A stretch of 64,000 nucleotides of DNA from Ralstonia soli (GTDB lineage: Bacteria; Pseudomonadota; Gammaproteobacteria; Burkholderiales; Burkholderiaceae): contig NZ_JAMXHT010000009.1 of assembly GCF_023955655.1 (NCBI RefSeq), positions 1-64,000 on the forward strand, read 5' to 3'. This document shows positions 10,492-19,624 of this stretch, in pieces. Made by a program: the position numbers and the translations under genes. The stretch's first letter is position 1, and each line of letters opens with the position of its first letter. The notes below the pieces were generated by a model. That model saw nothing but the letters and a program-made list of their open reading frames with translations, was not told where the DNA came from and did not search any database.

Positions 10492-12813
10492 ATGAACGAC
10501 AAGCTCCACGACGCCTCGCCCGCTTCCCAAGATCAAGGCGCCGAGGCCGAACTGCGCCGCGCCGCGTTTGAATACCACCGCGCCCCGACGCGCGGCAAGA
10601 TCGAGGTGCGCCCGACCAAGGCGCTGATCAACCAGCGCGACCTGTCGCTGGCGTATTCCCCGGGCGTGGCCTATCCGTGTACCGCGATCGAGCAGGACCC
10701 GTCGCTGGCGGCCGAATACACCTCGCGCGGCAACCTGGTCGGCGTGATCACCAATGGCACCGCTGTGCTGGGCCTGGGCGACATCGGCCCGCTGGCCAGC
10801 AAGCCGGTGATGGAAGGCAAGGGCTGCCTGTTCAAGAAATTTGCCGGCATCGACGTGTTCGACATCGAGCTGGCCGAGCGCGATCCGGACAAGCTGGTCG
10901 ACATCATCGCCTCGCTGGAGCCGACGCTGGGCGGCATCAACCTCGAAGACATCAAGGCACCCGAGTGCTTCTACATCGAGCAGAAGCTGCGTGATCGCCT
11001 GAACATCCCCGTCTTCCACGATGACCAGCACGGCACGGCGATCATCTCGTCGTCGGCGCTGCTCAACGGCCTGAAGGTGGTCGGCAAGGACATCGGCAGC
11101 GTGAAGGTGGCGGTGTCGGGCGCGGGCGCCGCGGCGATTGCCTGCCTCGACGTGATGGTGGGCCTGGGCGTCAAGCGCGAGAACGTCTACGTGGTCGACT
11201 CCAAGGGCGTGATCTACGTTGGCCGCGACGCCAAGATGGAAGCGAACAAGGCACGCTACGCGCAGGACACGTCGGCCCGCACGCTGGCTGACATCGTGCG
11301 CGATGCGGATGTGTTCCTGGGTTGCTCGGCCGCCGGCGTGCTGACCGCCGAGATGGTCAAGACCATGGCGCCGAAGCCGATCATCCTGGCGCTGGCCAAC
11401 CCCGAGCCGGAAATCCGCCCCGAAGTGGCCAAGGCCGCGCGCCCGGACTGCATCATCGCCACGGGCCGTTCGGACTATCCGAACCAGGTCAACAACGTGC
11501 TGTGCTTCCCGTACATCTTCCGCGGTGCGCTGGATTGCGGCGCCACCAAGATCACGGAAGCGATGAAGCTGGCGTGCGTGAAGGCCATCGCCGAGCTGGC
11601 CGAAGCCGAAACCAATGACGCCGTAGCCCAGGCCTATGCCGGGCAGGACCTGACCTTCGGCCCGGACTACATCATCCCGAAACCGTTCGATTCGCGCCTG
11701 ATCGAGAAGATTGCGCCGGCCGTTGCCAAGGCCGCGGAAGAGTCCGGCGTGGCCACGCGCCCGATCAAGGATCTGGACGCCTATCGCGCGCAACTGAGCG
11801 ACTTCGTGTACCACACGGGTCTGACCATGCGTCCGGTGTTCTCGGCCGCCAAGGCCAACCCGAAGCGCGTCGTCTATGCCGAAGGTGAGGAAGAGCGCGT
11901 GCTGCGTGCCGTGCAGACGGTGGTGGACGAAGGCCTGGCCAAGCCGATCCTGATCGGCCGTCCGCACGTGATCGAAATGCGCATCCAGAAGGCCGGCCTG
12001 CGCCTGAAGGCCGGTGTGCATTTCGAGCTGATCAACCCGGAGGATGATCCGCGTTTCCATCAGTATCACAGCGCCTACCATGAACTGATGGGCCGCAATG
12101 GCGTGACGCCGGACATGGCCAAGTCCCAGTTGCGCCGCTCGAACACGCTGATCGGCGCGATGCTGGTGCGCCTGGGCGATGCCGATGCCATGCTGTGCGG
12201 CACCGTTGGCCGTTTTGATGCGCACCTGGAGCACGTGCGCGACGTGATCGGGCTGGCACCGAACGCCAAGGTGTTCGCCGCCATGAACGGCCTGATGCTC
12301 GAGAAGCACACGCTGTTCATCACCGACACGTTCGTCAACGAGAACCCGAGCGCTGAAGAGCTGGCCGACATCACCAAACTGGCGGCAGAAGAAGTGCGCC
12401 GCTTCGGCCAGGAGCCGAAGGTCGCGATGCTGTCGCACTCGATGTTCGGCTCGTCGAAGAGCACGTCGGCCCGCAAGATGCGCGCGGCATACGACCTGCT
12501 CAAGACCGAAGCTCCCGAGCTGCAGGTGGAAGGCGAGATTCAGGGTGACGCGGCGCTGTCGGAAGACATTCGCCATCACTTCCTGCCCAAGAGCGCGTTC
12601 TCGGGCAGCGCCAACCTGCTGGTGATGCCGACCCTGGATGCCGCCAACATCGCGTTCAACCTGCTCAAGATCACGGGCGGGCAGGGCGTGACGGTGGGCC
12701 CGATCCTGCTGGGCGCGGCCAAGCCGGTGCACATCCTGAACCCGTCGGCCACGTCGCGCCGCATCGTCAACATGACGGCGCTGGCGGTGGCGGACGTGTC
12801 GGCCGCTCGCTGA
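10492..12813 (+). CDS. maeB: NADP-dependent malic enzyme with phosphotransacetylase-like domain
   Basis: A 773-residue two-domain protein, close to E. coli MaeB (759). Residues about 1-430 are malic enzyme, with the malate/metal region [12 protein letters not shown], the catalytic block around EDIKAPECF and a Rossmann glycine motif GAGAAA. Residues about 440-773 resemble phosphate acetyltransferase and are usually regulatory, binding acetyl-CoA. It decarboxylates malate to pyruvate with reduction of NADP. The ATG at 10492 gives the family N-terminus MNDKLHD. It is a single-gene unit closed by the terminator at 12865. Confidence 0.95.
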   Translation: MNDKLHDASPASQDQGAEAELRRAAFEYHRAPTRGKIEVRPTKALINQRDLSLAYSPGVAYPCTAIEQDPSLAAEYTSRGNLVGVITNGTAVLGLGDIGPLASKPVMEGKGCLFKKFAGIDVFDIELAERDPDKLVDIIASLEPTLGGINLEDIKAPECFYIEQKLRDRLNIPVFHDDQHGTAIISSSALLNGLKVVGKDIGSVKVAVSGAGAAAIACLDVMVGLGVKRENVYVVDSKGVIYVGRDAKMEANKARYAQDTSARTLADIVRDADVFLGCSAAGVLTAEMVKTMAPKPIILALANPEPEIRPEVAKAARPDCIIATGRSDYPNQVNNVLCFPYIFRGALDCGATKITEAMKLACVKAIAELAEAETNDAVAQAYAGQDLTFGPDYIIPKPFDSRLIEKIAPAVAKAAEESGVATRPIKDLDAYRAQLSDFVYHTGLTMRPVFSAAKANPKRVVYAEGEEERVLRAVQTVVDEGLAKPILIGRPHVIEMRIQKAGLRLKAGVHFELINPEDDPRFHQYHSAYHELMGRNGVTPDMAKSQLRRSNTLIGAMLVRLGDADAMLCGTVGRFDAHLEHVRDVIGLAPNAKVFAAMNGLMLEKHTLFITDTFVNENPSAEELADITKLAAEEVRRFGQEPKVAMLSHSMFGSSKSTSARKMRAAYDLLKTEAPELQVEGEIQGDAALSEDIRHHFLPKSAFSGSANLLVMPTLDAANIAFNLLKITGGQGVTVGPILLGAAKPVHILNPSATSRRIVNMTALAVADVSAAR

Positions 12814-12864
12814 TCGGTTGATGGTCAATACGCTGGGCTGCCGTGTGCGGTAGCCCAAGAAAGG

Positions 12865-12897
12865 ACGGCGCCTGGAGCGATTCAGGCGCCGTTTTTT
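12865..12897 (+). terminator. intrinsic terminator of maeB
   Basis: A perfect 10-bp stem ACGGCGCCTG/CAGGCGCCGT with an 8-nt loop, directly followed by a run of T. Confidence 0.92.
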
Positions 12898-12928
12898 CAT
12901 GCGGGTTTGAGAACCGGAAATCTGCAGG

Positions 12929-12963
12929 CAAAAAAAACGGCGCCCGAGCCTCGGAACGCCGTT
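12929..12963 (-). terminator. intrinsic terminator of the porin gene
   Basis: On the minus strand AACGGCG pairs with CGCCGTT around an inner 4-bp stem, followed by a run of eight T. It lies about 55 bp beyond the porin stop codon. Confidence 0.85.
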
Positions 12964-13017
12964 GGAATGATCCGCCCGCGTGTCGAAGCGCGGGGCGGTG
13001 ACAAGGAAAGCAACCGC

Positions 13018-14088
13018 TTAGAACTTTGCGCGGATGCCCACGCCGAAGGTGTCGGCCGAGCTCAGGTTCGAGACCTTGTCGCGGAAATACGCGGCATACA
13101 CGTCCGTGCGCTTGGACAGCGAGTAGTCGTAACCGACCGCCCAGGTGTTGCGCTTCACGTCGGCAGCGCCCGAAGTCTTCGTGTAGGCATACGATGCCAG
13201 GATGCTGCCCGGGCCCAGCGGAATCGATGCGCCCAGCTGGCCGCCGTTGCTTTTGGCGTCGCCCGTGTTGATCGTGTTCTTGATGTACTGGTACTGACCG
13301 TACAGCTTGACCACGCCAAAGTCATACGTGGCACCCAGCTGGCCCGCCGTCTGGCGCGAGAAACCCGTCACCAGCGCGTTCAGGTCGCCTGGGTTCGAGT
13401 TGAAGCGCACTTGCTGGAACGCTGCGGTGGCCGCGAAGTTGCCGTGGAAGTACAGGACGTTGCCGCCCCACTTGTTCTGGCCGTTGTGGCCGGCTTGCTC
13501 GCCCGCGCCATAGATGAAGTTGGCGGTCAGGCCATTGAAGTCCGGCGTCGAGTACAGGATCGAGTTGTTCCAGCCCGAATCTCCCACCAGACCCGAAATG
13601 CCCGCGGCGCCGGTCAGGCCGTTGCCGAGGTAGGTATGGAAGATCATCGGCGAGAACGTATACGAATCGCCGTACGGGTTGAACAGGATCGTCGAGACGA
13701 AGTACGGCGGCGTGATGCGGCCGAGCTTGATCGTGCCCCAGGAATTGGAGGACAGACCCACGTTGGCGTTGCGTGCGAAGAACGTATCGCCGTCAAAGCG
13801 GCCAGCCTTGCCGGTGTCGGGGCGGAAGAAGGCTTCCAGCGAGAAGAGCGCCTTCAGACCGTTGCCCAGGTCTTCGCTGCCCTTCATGCCCCAGTACGAC
13901 GTCGACATGCCGCCGGAGTTGACACCCCATGCGCGGTCGGACGCGCCCAGGTTCTTGGTTGCACCGGCCCAGGCGTCCACCTGGCCGTAAAGCATGACCG
14001 ACGACTGCGCTTGTGCACCGGCGCTCATTGCCCCCAGTGCCGATGCCACTGCCAGCGCAGCCGCGCCACGCTTCATGTTCCACTGCAT
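13018..14088 (-). CDS. Gram-negative porin (OmpC/Omp32 type)
   Basis: A 356-residue outer-membrane porin. A signal peptide (MQWNMKRG..., cleavage expected after AQA near residue 28) precedes the typical mature start SSVMLYGQVDAW, and the protein ends in the beta-barrel C-terminus GIRAKF with terminal Phe. AAAGGAGG ends 5 nt before the ATG at 14088, so this start is firm. It lies directly downstream of the two uraD genes on the same strand. A role in uptake of purines, urate or allantoin is an inference from position only. Its signal-peptide region and upstream DNA are related to those of the adjacent uraD copy. Confidence 0.93.
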   Translation of the reverse strand: MQWNMKRGAAALAVASALGAMSAGAQAQSSVMLYGQVDAWAGATKNLGASDRAWGVNSGGMSTSYWGMKGSEDLGNGLKALFSLEAFFRPDTGKAGRFDGDTFFARNANVGLSSNSWGTIKLGRITPPYFVSTILFNPYGDSYTFSPMIFHTYLGNGLTGAAGISGLVGDSGWNNSILYSTPDFNGLTANFIYGAGEQAGHNGQNKWGGNVLYFHGNFAATAAFQQVRFNSNPGDLNALVTGFSRQTAGQLGATYDFGVVKLYGQYQYIKNTINTGDAKSNGGQLGASIPLGPGSILASYAYTKTSGAADVKRNTWAVGYDYSLSKRTDVYAAYFRDKVSNLSSADTFGVGIRAKF

Positions 14089-14226
14089 AGCTACCTCCTT
14101 TGTTGTTGAAAGTTCGCTGCGGGGTGTGCCGCACTCTTTGTTGCGGTCACACGCGGCCGGTCAGGTTCCGTGCCGTGCGGTGTCCTACGCCCCATGACAC
14201 CGCGCCCACAGCGTTGTTTGTACTGA

Positions 14227-14871
14227 TTAACCTGAAATCAAATCATTCAAGCGGAAGCTCACGACGCGATCGATCTGCTCCAGCGAATTGCGCAGTTCGG
14301 TGTCGCGGTCGTTGTTCAGCCGCTGGGTCATGGCGGCGAAGATGGCCTGCCGATCATGGCCGCGCACCGCCATCACGAACGGGAAACCGAACTTCTCGCT
14401 GTAACGGGCGTTCAGGCTTTGCAGGCGTGCCAGCTCTTCCGGTGTCAGCTGGTTCAGGCCCGCACCGCCTTGTTCGCTGGTCGACGCAGCAGTCATCTCG
14501 CCTCGCGCGGCCGCTGTGCCCGCCAGTTCCGGATGGGCGCGCACGAGCTTGATCTGCTGCGCTTCACCCGCTTGCTGTACCGCGCGGCGCATGGCGGAGC
14601 GCAGCGCCTCGGCCGAGGCAAACGGGCGTTGCGACACGACGCGCTCGGCCACCCACGGCGAGTGCTCGTAGACGGCACCGACGATCTGCACGAACTGGGC
14701 GTCGCTCATCGCATTGAGTTGCGCGATGGTGTATGTGGTGTGCGCGGCTTTGGCGTGTGCGGGTTGGTGGGGCTGTGGCGCGGGCGATTGGCCGTTGGCG
14801 CCCGCGCTCAGCACTGCGAGCGCGGCCGTTGCTGCAACCGTCGTGATACCGCGTTGGATCGTCCACTGCAT
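14227..14871 (-). CDS. uraD: OHCU decarboxylase paralogue with an N-terminal signal peptide
   Basis: A 214-residue protein. Residues about 45-214 are a complete 2-oxo-4-hydroxy-4-carboxy-5-ureidoimidazoline decarboxylase domain with the catalytic pair His113 (HPELAG) and Glu133, spaced 20 residues as in characterised UraD. It is roughly two-thirds identical by eye to the next gene. Residues 1-28 (MQWTIQRG...LSAGANGQ) look like a secretion signal and resemble the start of the adjacent porin. A Pro/Ala/His-rich linker (30-44) joins the parts. The protein is therefore predicted to be periplasmic, unlike normal UraD. The upstream DNA also resembles that of the porin, which suggests origin by tandem duplication. 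The ribosome-binding site is weak. Confidence 0.88.
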   Translation of the reverse strand: MQWTIQRGITTVAATAALAVLSAGANGQSPAPQPHQPAHAKAAHTTYTIAQLNAMSDAQFVQIVGAVYEHSPWVAERVVSQRPFASAEALRSAMRRAVQQAGEAQQIKLVRAHPELAGTAAARGEMTAASTSEQGGAGLNQLTPEELARLQSLNARYSEKFGFPFVMAVRGHDRQAIFAAMTQRLNNDRDTELRNSLEQIDRVVSFRLNDLISG

Positions 14872-14997
14872 GGTCTTTCATCCCTAAGGTTCTGTGCCGC
14901 ATATCCCCGCCGCATTCTCTGCTGCGGTCAGGGACCAGCCGTTCAGGGTTCCGGCCGGGCGACGCCCCGTGCACGCCACGTTCGCGGCGTGGTGTTG

Positions 14998-15531
14998 CTA
15001 GCCTGAAATCAAATCGTGCAGGCGGAAACCCGCGATGCGATGAATCTGTTCCAGCGACGTACGCAGCTCGGTATCGCGGTCGTTGTCAACACGCTTGCTG
15101 AAGTTGTCGATGATTCCGTGGCGGTCGTAGCCGCGCACCGCCAGGATGAACGGGAAGCCGAACTTCTCGTTGTAGCGGGCGTTGAGTTCTTGCAGGCGGG
15201 CGAACTCTTCCGGCGTGCACTGGTTCAGGCCGGCGCCGCTCTGTTCGCGCGTCGATTCAGCGGTCAGTTCGCCGCGCACGGCGGCCTTGCCGGCCAGCTC
15301 CGGGTGAGCGCGCACGAGCTTGAGCTGCGGCTCAACGCCAGCAGCGTCCACGGCGTGGCGCATGGCGGCAGTCAGCGCATCGGCGGAGGCAAACGGGCGC
15401 TGCGTGGCGACTTGTTCGGCCACCCACGGCGAGTGCTCGTAGATGCCGCCCAACACTTGCACGAACTGCGCTGCGTCCATGCCGTTGAGCTGCTGAATGG
15501 TGTAAGGAGCGGTGTACGTGGTCTGGCTCAT
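14998..15531 (-). CDS. uraD: 2-oxo-4-hydroxy-4-carboxy-5-ureidoimidazoline decarboxylase
   Basis: A 177-residue cytosolic enzyme that decarboxylates OHCU to S-allantoin, the third step of urate breakdown. The catalytic pair His76 (HPELAG) and Glu96 and the motif NEKFGFPF are present, and the length is normal. Its ATG overlaps the stop codon of puuE (ATGA), so the two are translationally coupled. This is the probable ancestral copy; the second copy downstream has gained a signal peptide. Confidence 0.95.
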   Translation of the reverse strand: MSQTTYTAPYTIQQLNGMDAAQFVQVLGGIYEHSPWVAEQVATQRPFASADALTAAMRHAVDAAGVEPQLKLVRAHPELAGKAAVRGELTAESTREQSGAGLNQCTPEEFARLQELNARYNEKFGFPFILAVRGYDRHGIIDNFSKRVDNDRDTELRTSLEQIHRIAGFRLHDLISG

Positions 15532-16490
15532 GCTGCGGTGCTCAAAACGGGTTGCTTTGCATACGGGTGGTTCTGCATCCAATGATTGGCGATGTCGATG
15601 CGCCGGCAGATCCACACCTTGTCGTGCGATTGCACGTAATCCAGGAAGCGCTGCAGCGCGCGGAAACGCGCCGGGCGGCCCAGCAGGCGGCAGTGCATGC
15701 CGATCGACAGCATCTTCGGTGCGGCCAGGCCGTTGGGGTCGCCTTCTTCGTACAGCACGTCGAAGGCGTCCTTCAGGTACTGGTAGAAATGGTCGCCCGT
15801 GTTGAAGCCTTGCGGGCTGGCGAAGCGCATATCGTTGGTGTCGAGCGTGTACGGCACCACCAGGTGCGGCTTGGTCTCGCCGGATGAGGTTTCGACTTCG
15901 GTCCAGAAAGGCAGGTCGTCGCCGTAGTAGTCCGCGTCGTAGGCGAAGCCGCCGTGCTCGACCACCAGGCGGCGCGTGTTGGGGCTGTCGCGGCCGGTGT
16001 ACCAGCCGAGCGGCGCGTTGCCGGTCAGCTCGCGGATGATCTCGACGCCGATGCGCATGTGCTCGCGTTCGGTGGCTTCGTCGATGTTCTGGTAGTGGAT
16101 CCAGCGCCAGCCGTGGCAGGCGATTTCGTGGCCCAGGTCAACGAAGGCCTGCGTCACGTCGCGATGGCGCTGCAGGGCCATCGACACGCCGAAGATCGTC
16201 ATCGGCAGGCCGCGCTTTTCGAACTCGCGCAGGATGCGCCAGACGCCCGCGCGCGAGCCGTATTCGTAGATGCCCTCCATGCTCATGTGGCGAGCAGGGT
16301 AGGCGGCTGCGCCGATGATCTCGGAGAGGAATTGCTCCGAGCCGGCATCGCCGTGCAGCACGCAGTTTTCACCGCCTTCTTCGTAGTTGAGGACGAACTG
16401 CAGTGCTACGCGCGCGCCGCCCGGCCAGTTGGCGTTGGGCGGATTCTTGCCGTAACCGATGAGATCGCGCGGATAGCTATTGTTGGTCAT
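15528..16490 (-). CDS. puuE: allantoinase PuuE (polysaccharide-deacetylase fold)
   Basis: A 320-residue member of the carbohydrate esterase 4/NodB fold, of the PuuE group that hydrolyses allantoin to allantoate without the classical metal amidohydrolase. Recognisable blocks are YPRDLIGYG near the start, the acidic and histidine motifs around EIACHGWRWIHY, and PFWTEVE. The ATG at 16490 is chosen because it gives the family N-terminus MTNNSYPRDL; a GTG at 16523 is in frame. It overlaps uraD by 4 bp. Neighbouring urate genes support the assignment over chitooligosaccharide deacetylase. Confidence 0.93.
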   Translation of the reverse strand: MTNNSYPRDLIGYGKNPPNANWPGGARVALQFVLNYEEGGENCVLHGDAGSEQFLSEIIGAAAYPARHMSMEGIYEYGSRAGVWRILREFEKRGLPMTIFGVSMALQRHRDVTQAFVDLGHEIACHGWRWIHYQNIDEATEREHMRIGVEIIRELTGNAPLGWYTGRDSPNTRRLVVEHGGFAYDADYYGDDLPFWTEVETSSGETKPHLVVPYTLDTNDMRFASPQGFNTGDHFYQYLKDAFDVLYEEGDPNGLAAPKMLSIGMHCRLLGRPARFRALQRFLDYVQSHDKVWICRRIDIANHWMQNHPYAKQPVLSTAA

Positions 16491-16577
16491 GATTTTTTGG
16501 GTCGAGGAGACTTCATACAACACCGGTCAGACGGTTGAATGGCGCTTTCCAAATTCACGACATCACGGTTGGATGTT

Positions 16578-16638
16578 GTTCCTGCCAGCGGGCGGGTCCA
16601 GCAGCTTGAAGGCGCTGGGTTGTCGCTGTTGCAGGAAC
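16578..16638. promoter_or_regulatory. inverted repeat upstream of puuE
   Basis: GTTCCTGCCAGCG (16578-16590) and CGCTGTTGCAGGAAC (16624-16638) can pair along 13 bp with a 2-nt bulge. The element lies in the gap between the 8-oxoguanine deaminase stop and puuE, about 90 bp upstream of the puuE start. It lacks a T-run, so a regulator site or mRNA hairpin is more likely than a terminator. Confidence 0.35.
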
Positions 16639-16685
16639 GCCGCAGTTGTGCGGTCTTGTCATGAAATTGGCGAGCCTCCATCACG

Positions 16686-18116
16686 TCAGGCCGAGACTGC
16701 CCGGGCAGCCTGCGCCAGTTCCAGCGCGAGCTTCCGGTGAACCGTGAGATGGGCGTCGAGTTCAAGCGTGGTCAGGCGGCCGTCTTCGACAACCACGCGC
16801 CCGTTGATCACGCTGTGCGCCACGTTGGACGGGGCGCAGAAGACGAGCGCGGCAACCGGGTCGTGGTCGGCGCCGGCAAAACCGACCTGGTGGCGATCGA
16901 AGCTGACAAAGTCGGCGGACATGCCCGGTGCGAGCGCGCCGATGTCATTGCGGTTGAGCACGCGGGCGCCGCCAAGCGTGGCGATTTCCAGCGCCTCGCG
17001 CGCGCTCATTGCCGCGGGGCCGAAGCCAACGCGCGCGAGCAGCATCGCCTGGCGCGTTTCACCCAGCATGTGTGCGCCGTCGTTCGAGGCGCTGCCGTCC
17101 ACGCCCAGGCCGACGGGCACGCCGGCGTCGCGCATGGTGCGGATGGGCGCGATGCCCGAGGCCAGGCGCATGTTCGAGCAAGGGCAGTGCGCCACGCCCG
17201 TGCCGGTACGTGCGAACACGTCGATGCCGTGCGCGTCGAGCTTCACGCAGTGCGCGTGCCAGACGTCGTGGCCGACCCAGCCGAGGTCTTCTGCATACTC
17301 GGCCGGCGTCATGCCGAACTTCTCGCGCGAGTAGGCGATGTCGTTGTCGTTCTCAGCAAGGTGCGTGTGCATCGACACACCGTAGCTGCGCGCGAGCTTG
17401 GCCGATTCGCGCATCAGATCGCGCGAGACAGAGAAGGGCGAGCACGGCGCCACCACCATGCGCAGCATGGAGTGGCGATCGGCGTCGTGCCACGTTTCAA
17501 TCAGGCGCTGCGTTTCCTTGAGGATGGCTTCTTCGCCCTCGACCACACGGTCCGGCGGCAGGCCCCCCTGGCTGCGGCCGACGCTCATGCTGCCGCGCGC
17601 GGCATGAAAGCGCATGCCGATCTGCTGTGCGGCTTCGATCGAATCATCGAGCCGGCTGCCGTTGGGATACAGATACAGGTGGTCGCTGGAGGTCGTGCAA
17701 CCCGAGAGCAGCAGTTCCGCCATCGCCGTGAGCGTGGACACGCGCACCATCTCCGGCGTGAGGCCCGCCCACACCGGATACAGGTTCGTGAGCCAGCCGA
17801 ACAGTTCGGCGTCCTGCGCGGCGGGCAGCGCGCGCGTCAGGCTCTGGTACATGTGGTGGTGCGTGTTGACGAAGCCTGGCGTGACCACGTGGTCACGCAG
17901 CTCCATTACACGTACGTTGGGTTGGCCGATGGCATCGCGATACTGCGCGGGCAGATCGGCCGTGGCACCCACCCATTCGATCACGCCACCGCGCGCCACC
18001 AGGGCGCCATCGGGGATCTCGCGGCGTTGCGCATCCATGGTGACCAGCACGTCGGCATGACGGGCAATCAGCAACGAGGTCGGGCGCGCGTCGGTGTGCG
18101 CGACAGTGGCGTTCAT
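16686..18116 (-). CDS. 8-oxoguanine deaminase
   Basis: A 476-residue cytosolic amidohydrolase of the ATZ/TRZ group. Metal-site motifs are NTHHHMYQ (near residue 85), HTHLAEN, HAHCVKL and the late Asp in GVDGSASND. The overall sequence, including DHLYLYPNGS, is that of 8-oxoguanine deaminases described in Pseudomonas, which convert 8-oxoguanine to urate. The product feeds the neighbouring urate pathway. A hydroxyatrazine- or cytosine-deaminase-like activity is the alternative for this superfamily. It ends just before puuE and starts 4 bp from the permease stop codon. Confidence 0.85.
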   Translation of the reverse strand: MNATVAHTDARPTSLLIARHADVLVTMDAQRREIPDGALVARGGVIEWVGATADLPAQYRDAIGQPNVRVMELRDHVVTPGFVNTHHHMYQSLTRALPAAQDAELFGWLTNLYPVWAGLTPEMVRVSTLTAMAELLLSGCTTSSDHLYLYPNGSRLDDSIEAAQQIGMRFHAARGSMSVGRSQGGLPPDRVVEGEEAILKETQRLIETWHDADRHSMLRMVVAPCSPFSVSRDLMRESAKLARSYGVSMHTHLAENDNDIAYSREKFGMTPAEYAEDLGWVGHDVWHAHCVKLDAHGIDVFARTGTGVAHCPCSNMRLASGIAPIRTMRDAGVPVGLGVDGSASNDGAHMLGETRQAMLLARVGFGPAAMSAREALEIATLGGARVLNRNDIGALAPGMSADFVSFDRHQVGFAGADHDPVAALVFCAPSNVAHSVINGRVVVEDGRLTTLELDAHLTVHRKLALELAQAARAVSA

Positions 18117-18120
18117 GCGA

Positions 18121-19530
18121 TTACTCCGTGCCGTGGGTGTTGGCGGCAGCGTCGCGCATTGCGTGCTCGGCCGACTGCATGCCGTTGTAGTAGAGGTTCA
18201 GGATGACCGCGACCAGCGTGCCCAGCACGATGCCGCTGTGCGTGACCGGCTCCAGCCAATGCGGCAGGTATTGGAAGAAGGTCGGAGCCAGCGTCGGGAT
18301 CATGCCGAAGCCGATCGAGATCGCCACGATGAACAGGTTGTGGCGGTACTTGTTGAAATCGATCGAGCCCAGAATGCGCACGCCCGTTGCCGCCACCATG
18401 CCGAACATCACGATGCCTGCGCCGCCCAGTACGAAGGAGGGCACCGATGCCACGATGTGCGCCATCTTCGGAAACAGGCCCAGCGCGATCAGGATGACGC
18501 CGCCCATGGCAGCCACGAAGCGCGAGCGCACACCCGTGACGGTCACCAGCCCCACGTTCTGCGAGAACGACGTGTACGGGAACGTGTTGAACAGGCCGCC
18601 GATCACGGTGCCCAAGCCGTCAGCACGCAAGCCGCGGGTCAGGTCATCGGTGGAGAGCTTCTTGCCGGTGATCTCGGCCAGCGCCAGGAACATGCCGGTC
18701 GATTCCACCAGCGTGATCAGCATCACGATGCACATCGAGGCGATGGCGCCGAAGTGGAACGTCGGCATGCCGAAGTGCAGCGGTGTGATGACGGCCATCC
18801 ACTCTGCATCCGCAATGCCGGCGAAGCTGACCTTGCCGAACGCCATGGCGATGAACGTACCGATCACGATGCCCAGCAGCACGGCGATGTTGCCGATCAG
18901 GCCTTTGCCGTATTTAGTCAGCAACAGGATGATGACCAGCACCGCCAGCGCAATGCCCAGGTTACCGAGGTTGCCGTAGTCGAGGTTCGGCACGGTCTGC
19001 AGCACACCGTCCACCACTGCCTTCTTGGTCGGCTGCCCGCCTGCGGCCCAGTTGATGCCCACGCCCATCAGCGACATGCCGATCAGCGTGATGACGGTGC
19101 CGGTCACGACCGGCGGGAAGAGCCCGAGCACGCGCCCCATCAGCGGCGCGACGATGATCCCGAATATCCCCGCCGCGATCACCGCGCCGTAGATGCCCAG
19201 CAGGCCGATGCTCGGGTCGGTGCCGATGGCGATCATCGGGCCGACCGAGGCGAAGGTCACGCCCATCATGACGGGCATGCGAATACCGAACTTCCACACG
19301 CCGAACGCCTGGATGAGCGTGGCCAGGCCGGCGGCGAAGAGGTCGGCATTGATGAGGAATGCGAGCTGCTCCTTGGGCAGATGCAGTGCACCGCCCACAA
19401 TCAGCGGCACCGCCACGGTGCCTGCATACATGACCAATACATGTTGCAGGCCCAGGGCCAGCAGGCGTCCGTAAGCGACGCGCTCGTTGGTCAGATCCGC
19501 CGTGGGGGCGGCGATGGTGCTGCTTGCCAT
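18121..19530 (-). CDS. NCS2 family purine (urate/xanthine) permease
   Basis: A 469-residue inner-membrane protein with about 12-14 hydrophobic segments. It belongs to the nucleobase:cation symporter-2 family (UacT/XanQ/PbuX). Characteristic motifs are MYAGTVAVPLIVGGAL near the N-terminus and the signature QNVGLVTVTGVRSRFV, a urate/xanthine-type variant. AAAGGAG about 8 nt upstream supports the ATG at 19530. It lies between the GntR regulator and the 8-oxoguanine deaminase on one strand and probably imports the substrate of the cluster. Whether urate or xanthine is preferred cannot be told. Confidence 0.92.
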   Translation of the reverse strand: MASSTIAAPTADLTNERVAYGRLLALGLQHVLVMYAGTVAVPLIVGGALHLPKEQLAFLINADLFAAGLATLIQAFGVWKFGIRMPVMMGVTFASVGPMIAIGTDPSIGLLGIYGAVIAAGIFGIIVAPLMGRVLGLFPPVVTGTVITLIGMSLMGVGINWAAGGQPTKKAVVDGVLQTVPNLDYGNLGNLGIALAVLVIILLLTKYGKGLIGNIAVLLGIVIGTFIAMAFGKVSFAGIADAEWMAVITPLHFGMPTFHFGAIASMCIVMLITLVESTGMFLALAEITGKKLSTDDLTRGLRADGLGTVIGGLFNTFPYTSFSQNVGLVTVTGVRSRFVAAMGGVILIALGLFPKMAHIVASVPSFVLGGAGIVMFGMVAATGVRILGSIDFNKYRHNLFIVAISIGFGMIPTLAPTFFQYLPHWLEPVTHSGIVLGTLVAVILNLYYNGMQSAEHAMRDAAANTHGTE

Positions 19531-19624
19531 AAAAACGTCTCCTTTGAATGGTGAGCCGGACGGCGTCCGGCTTGGAGCGGCCAGCCTCTGACGTGCCAGC
19601 TCGCCCGATACAGCAAAACGGGTC

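Noticed and set aside
10477..12900. 807-codon open frame on the minus strand opposite maeB
   Set aside because: It is the shadow of a strongly coding plus-strand gene in GC-rich DNA; the translation is rich in Arg/His/Ala with no motif.
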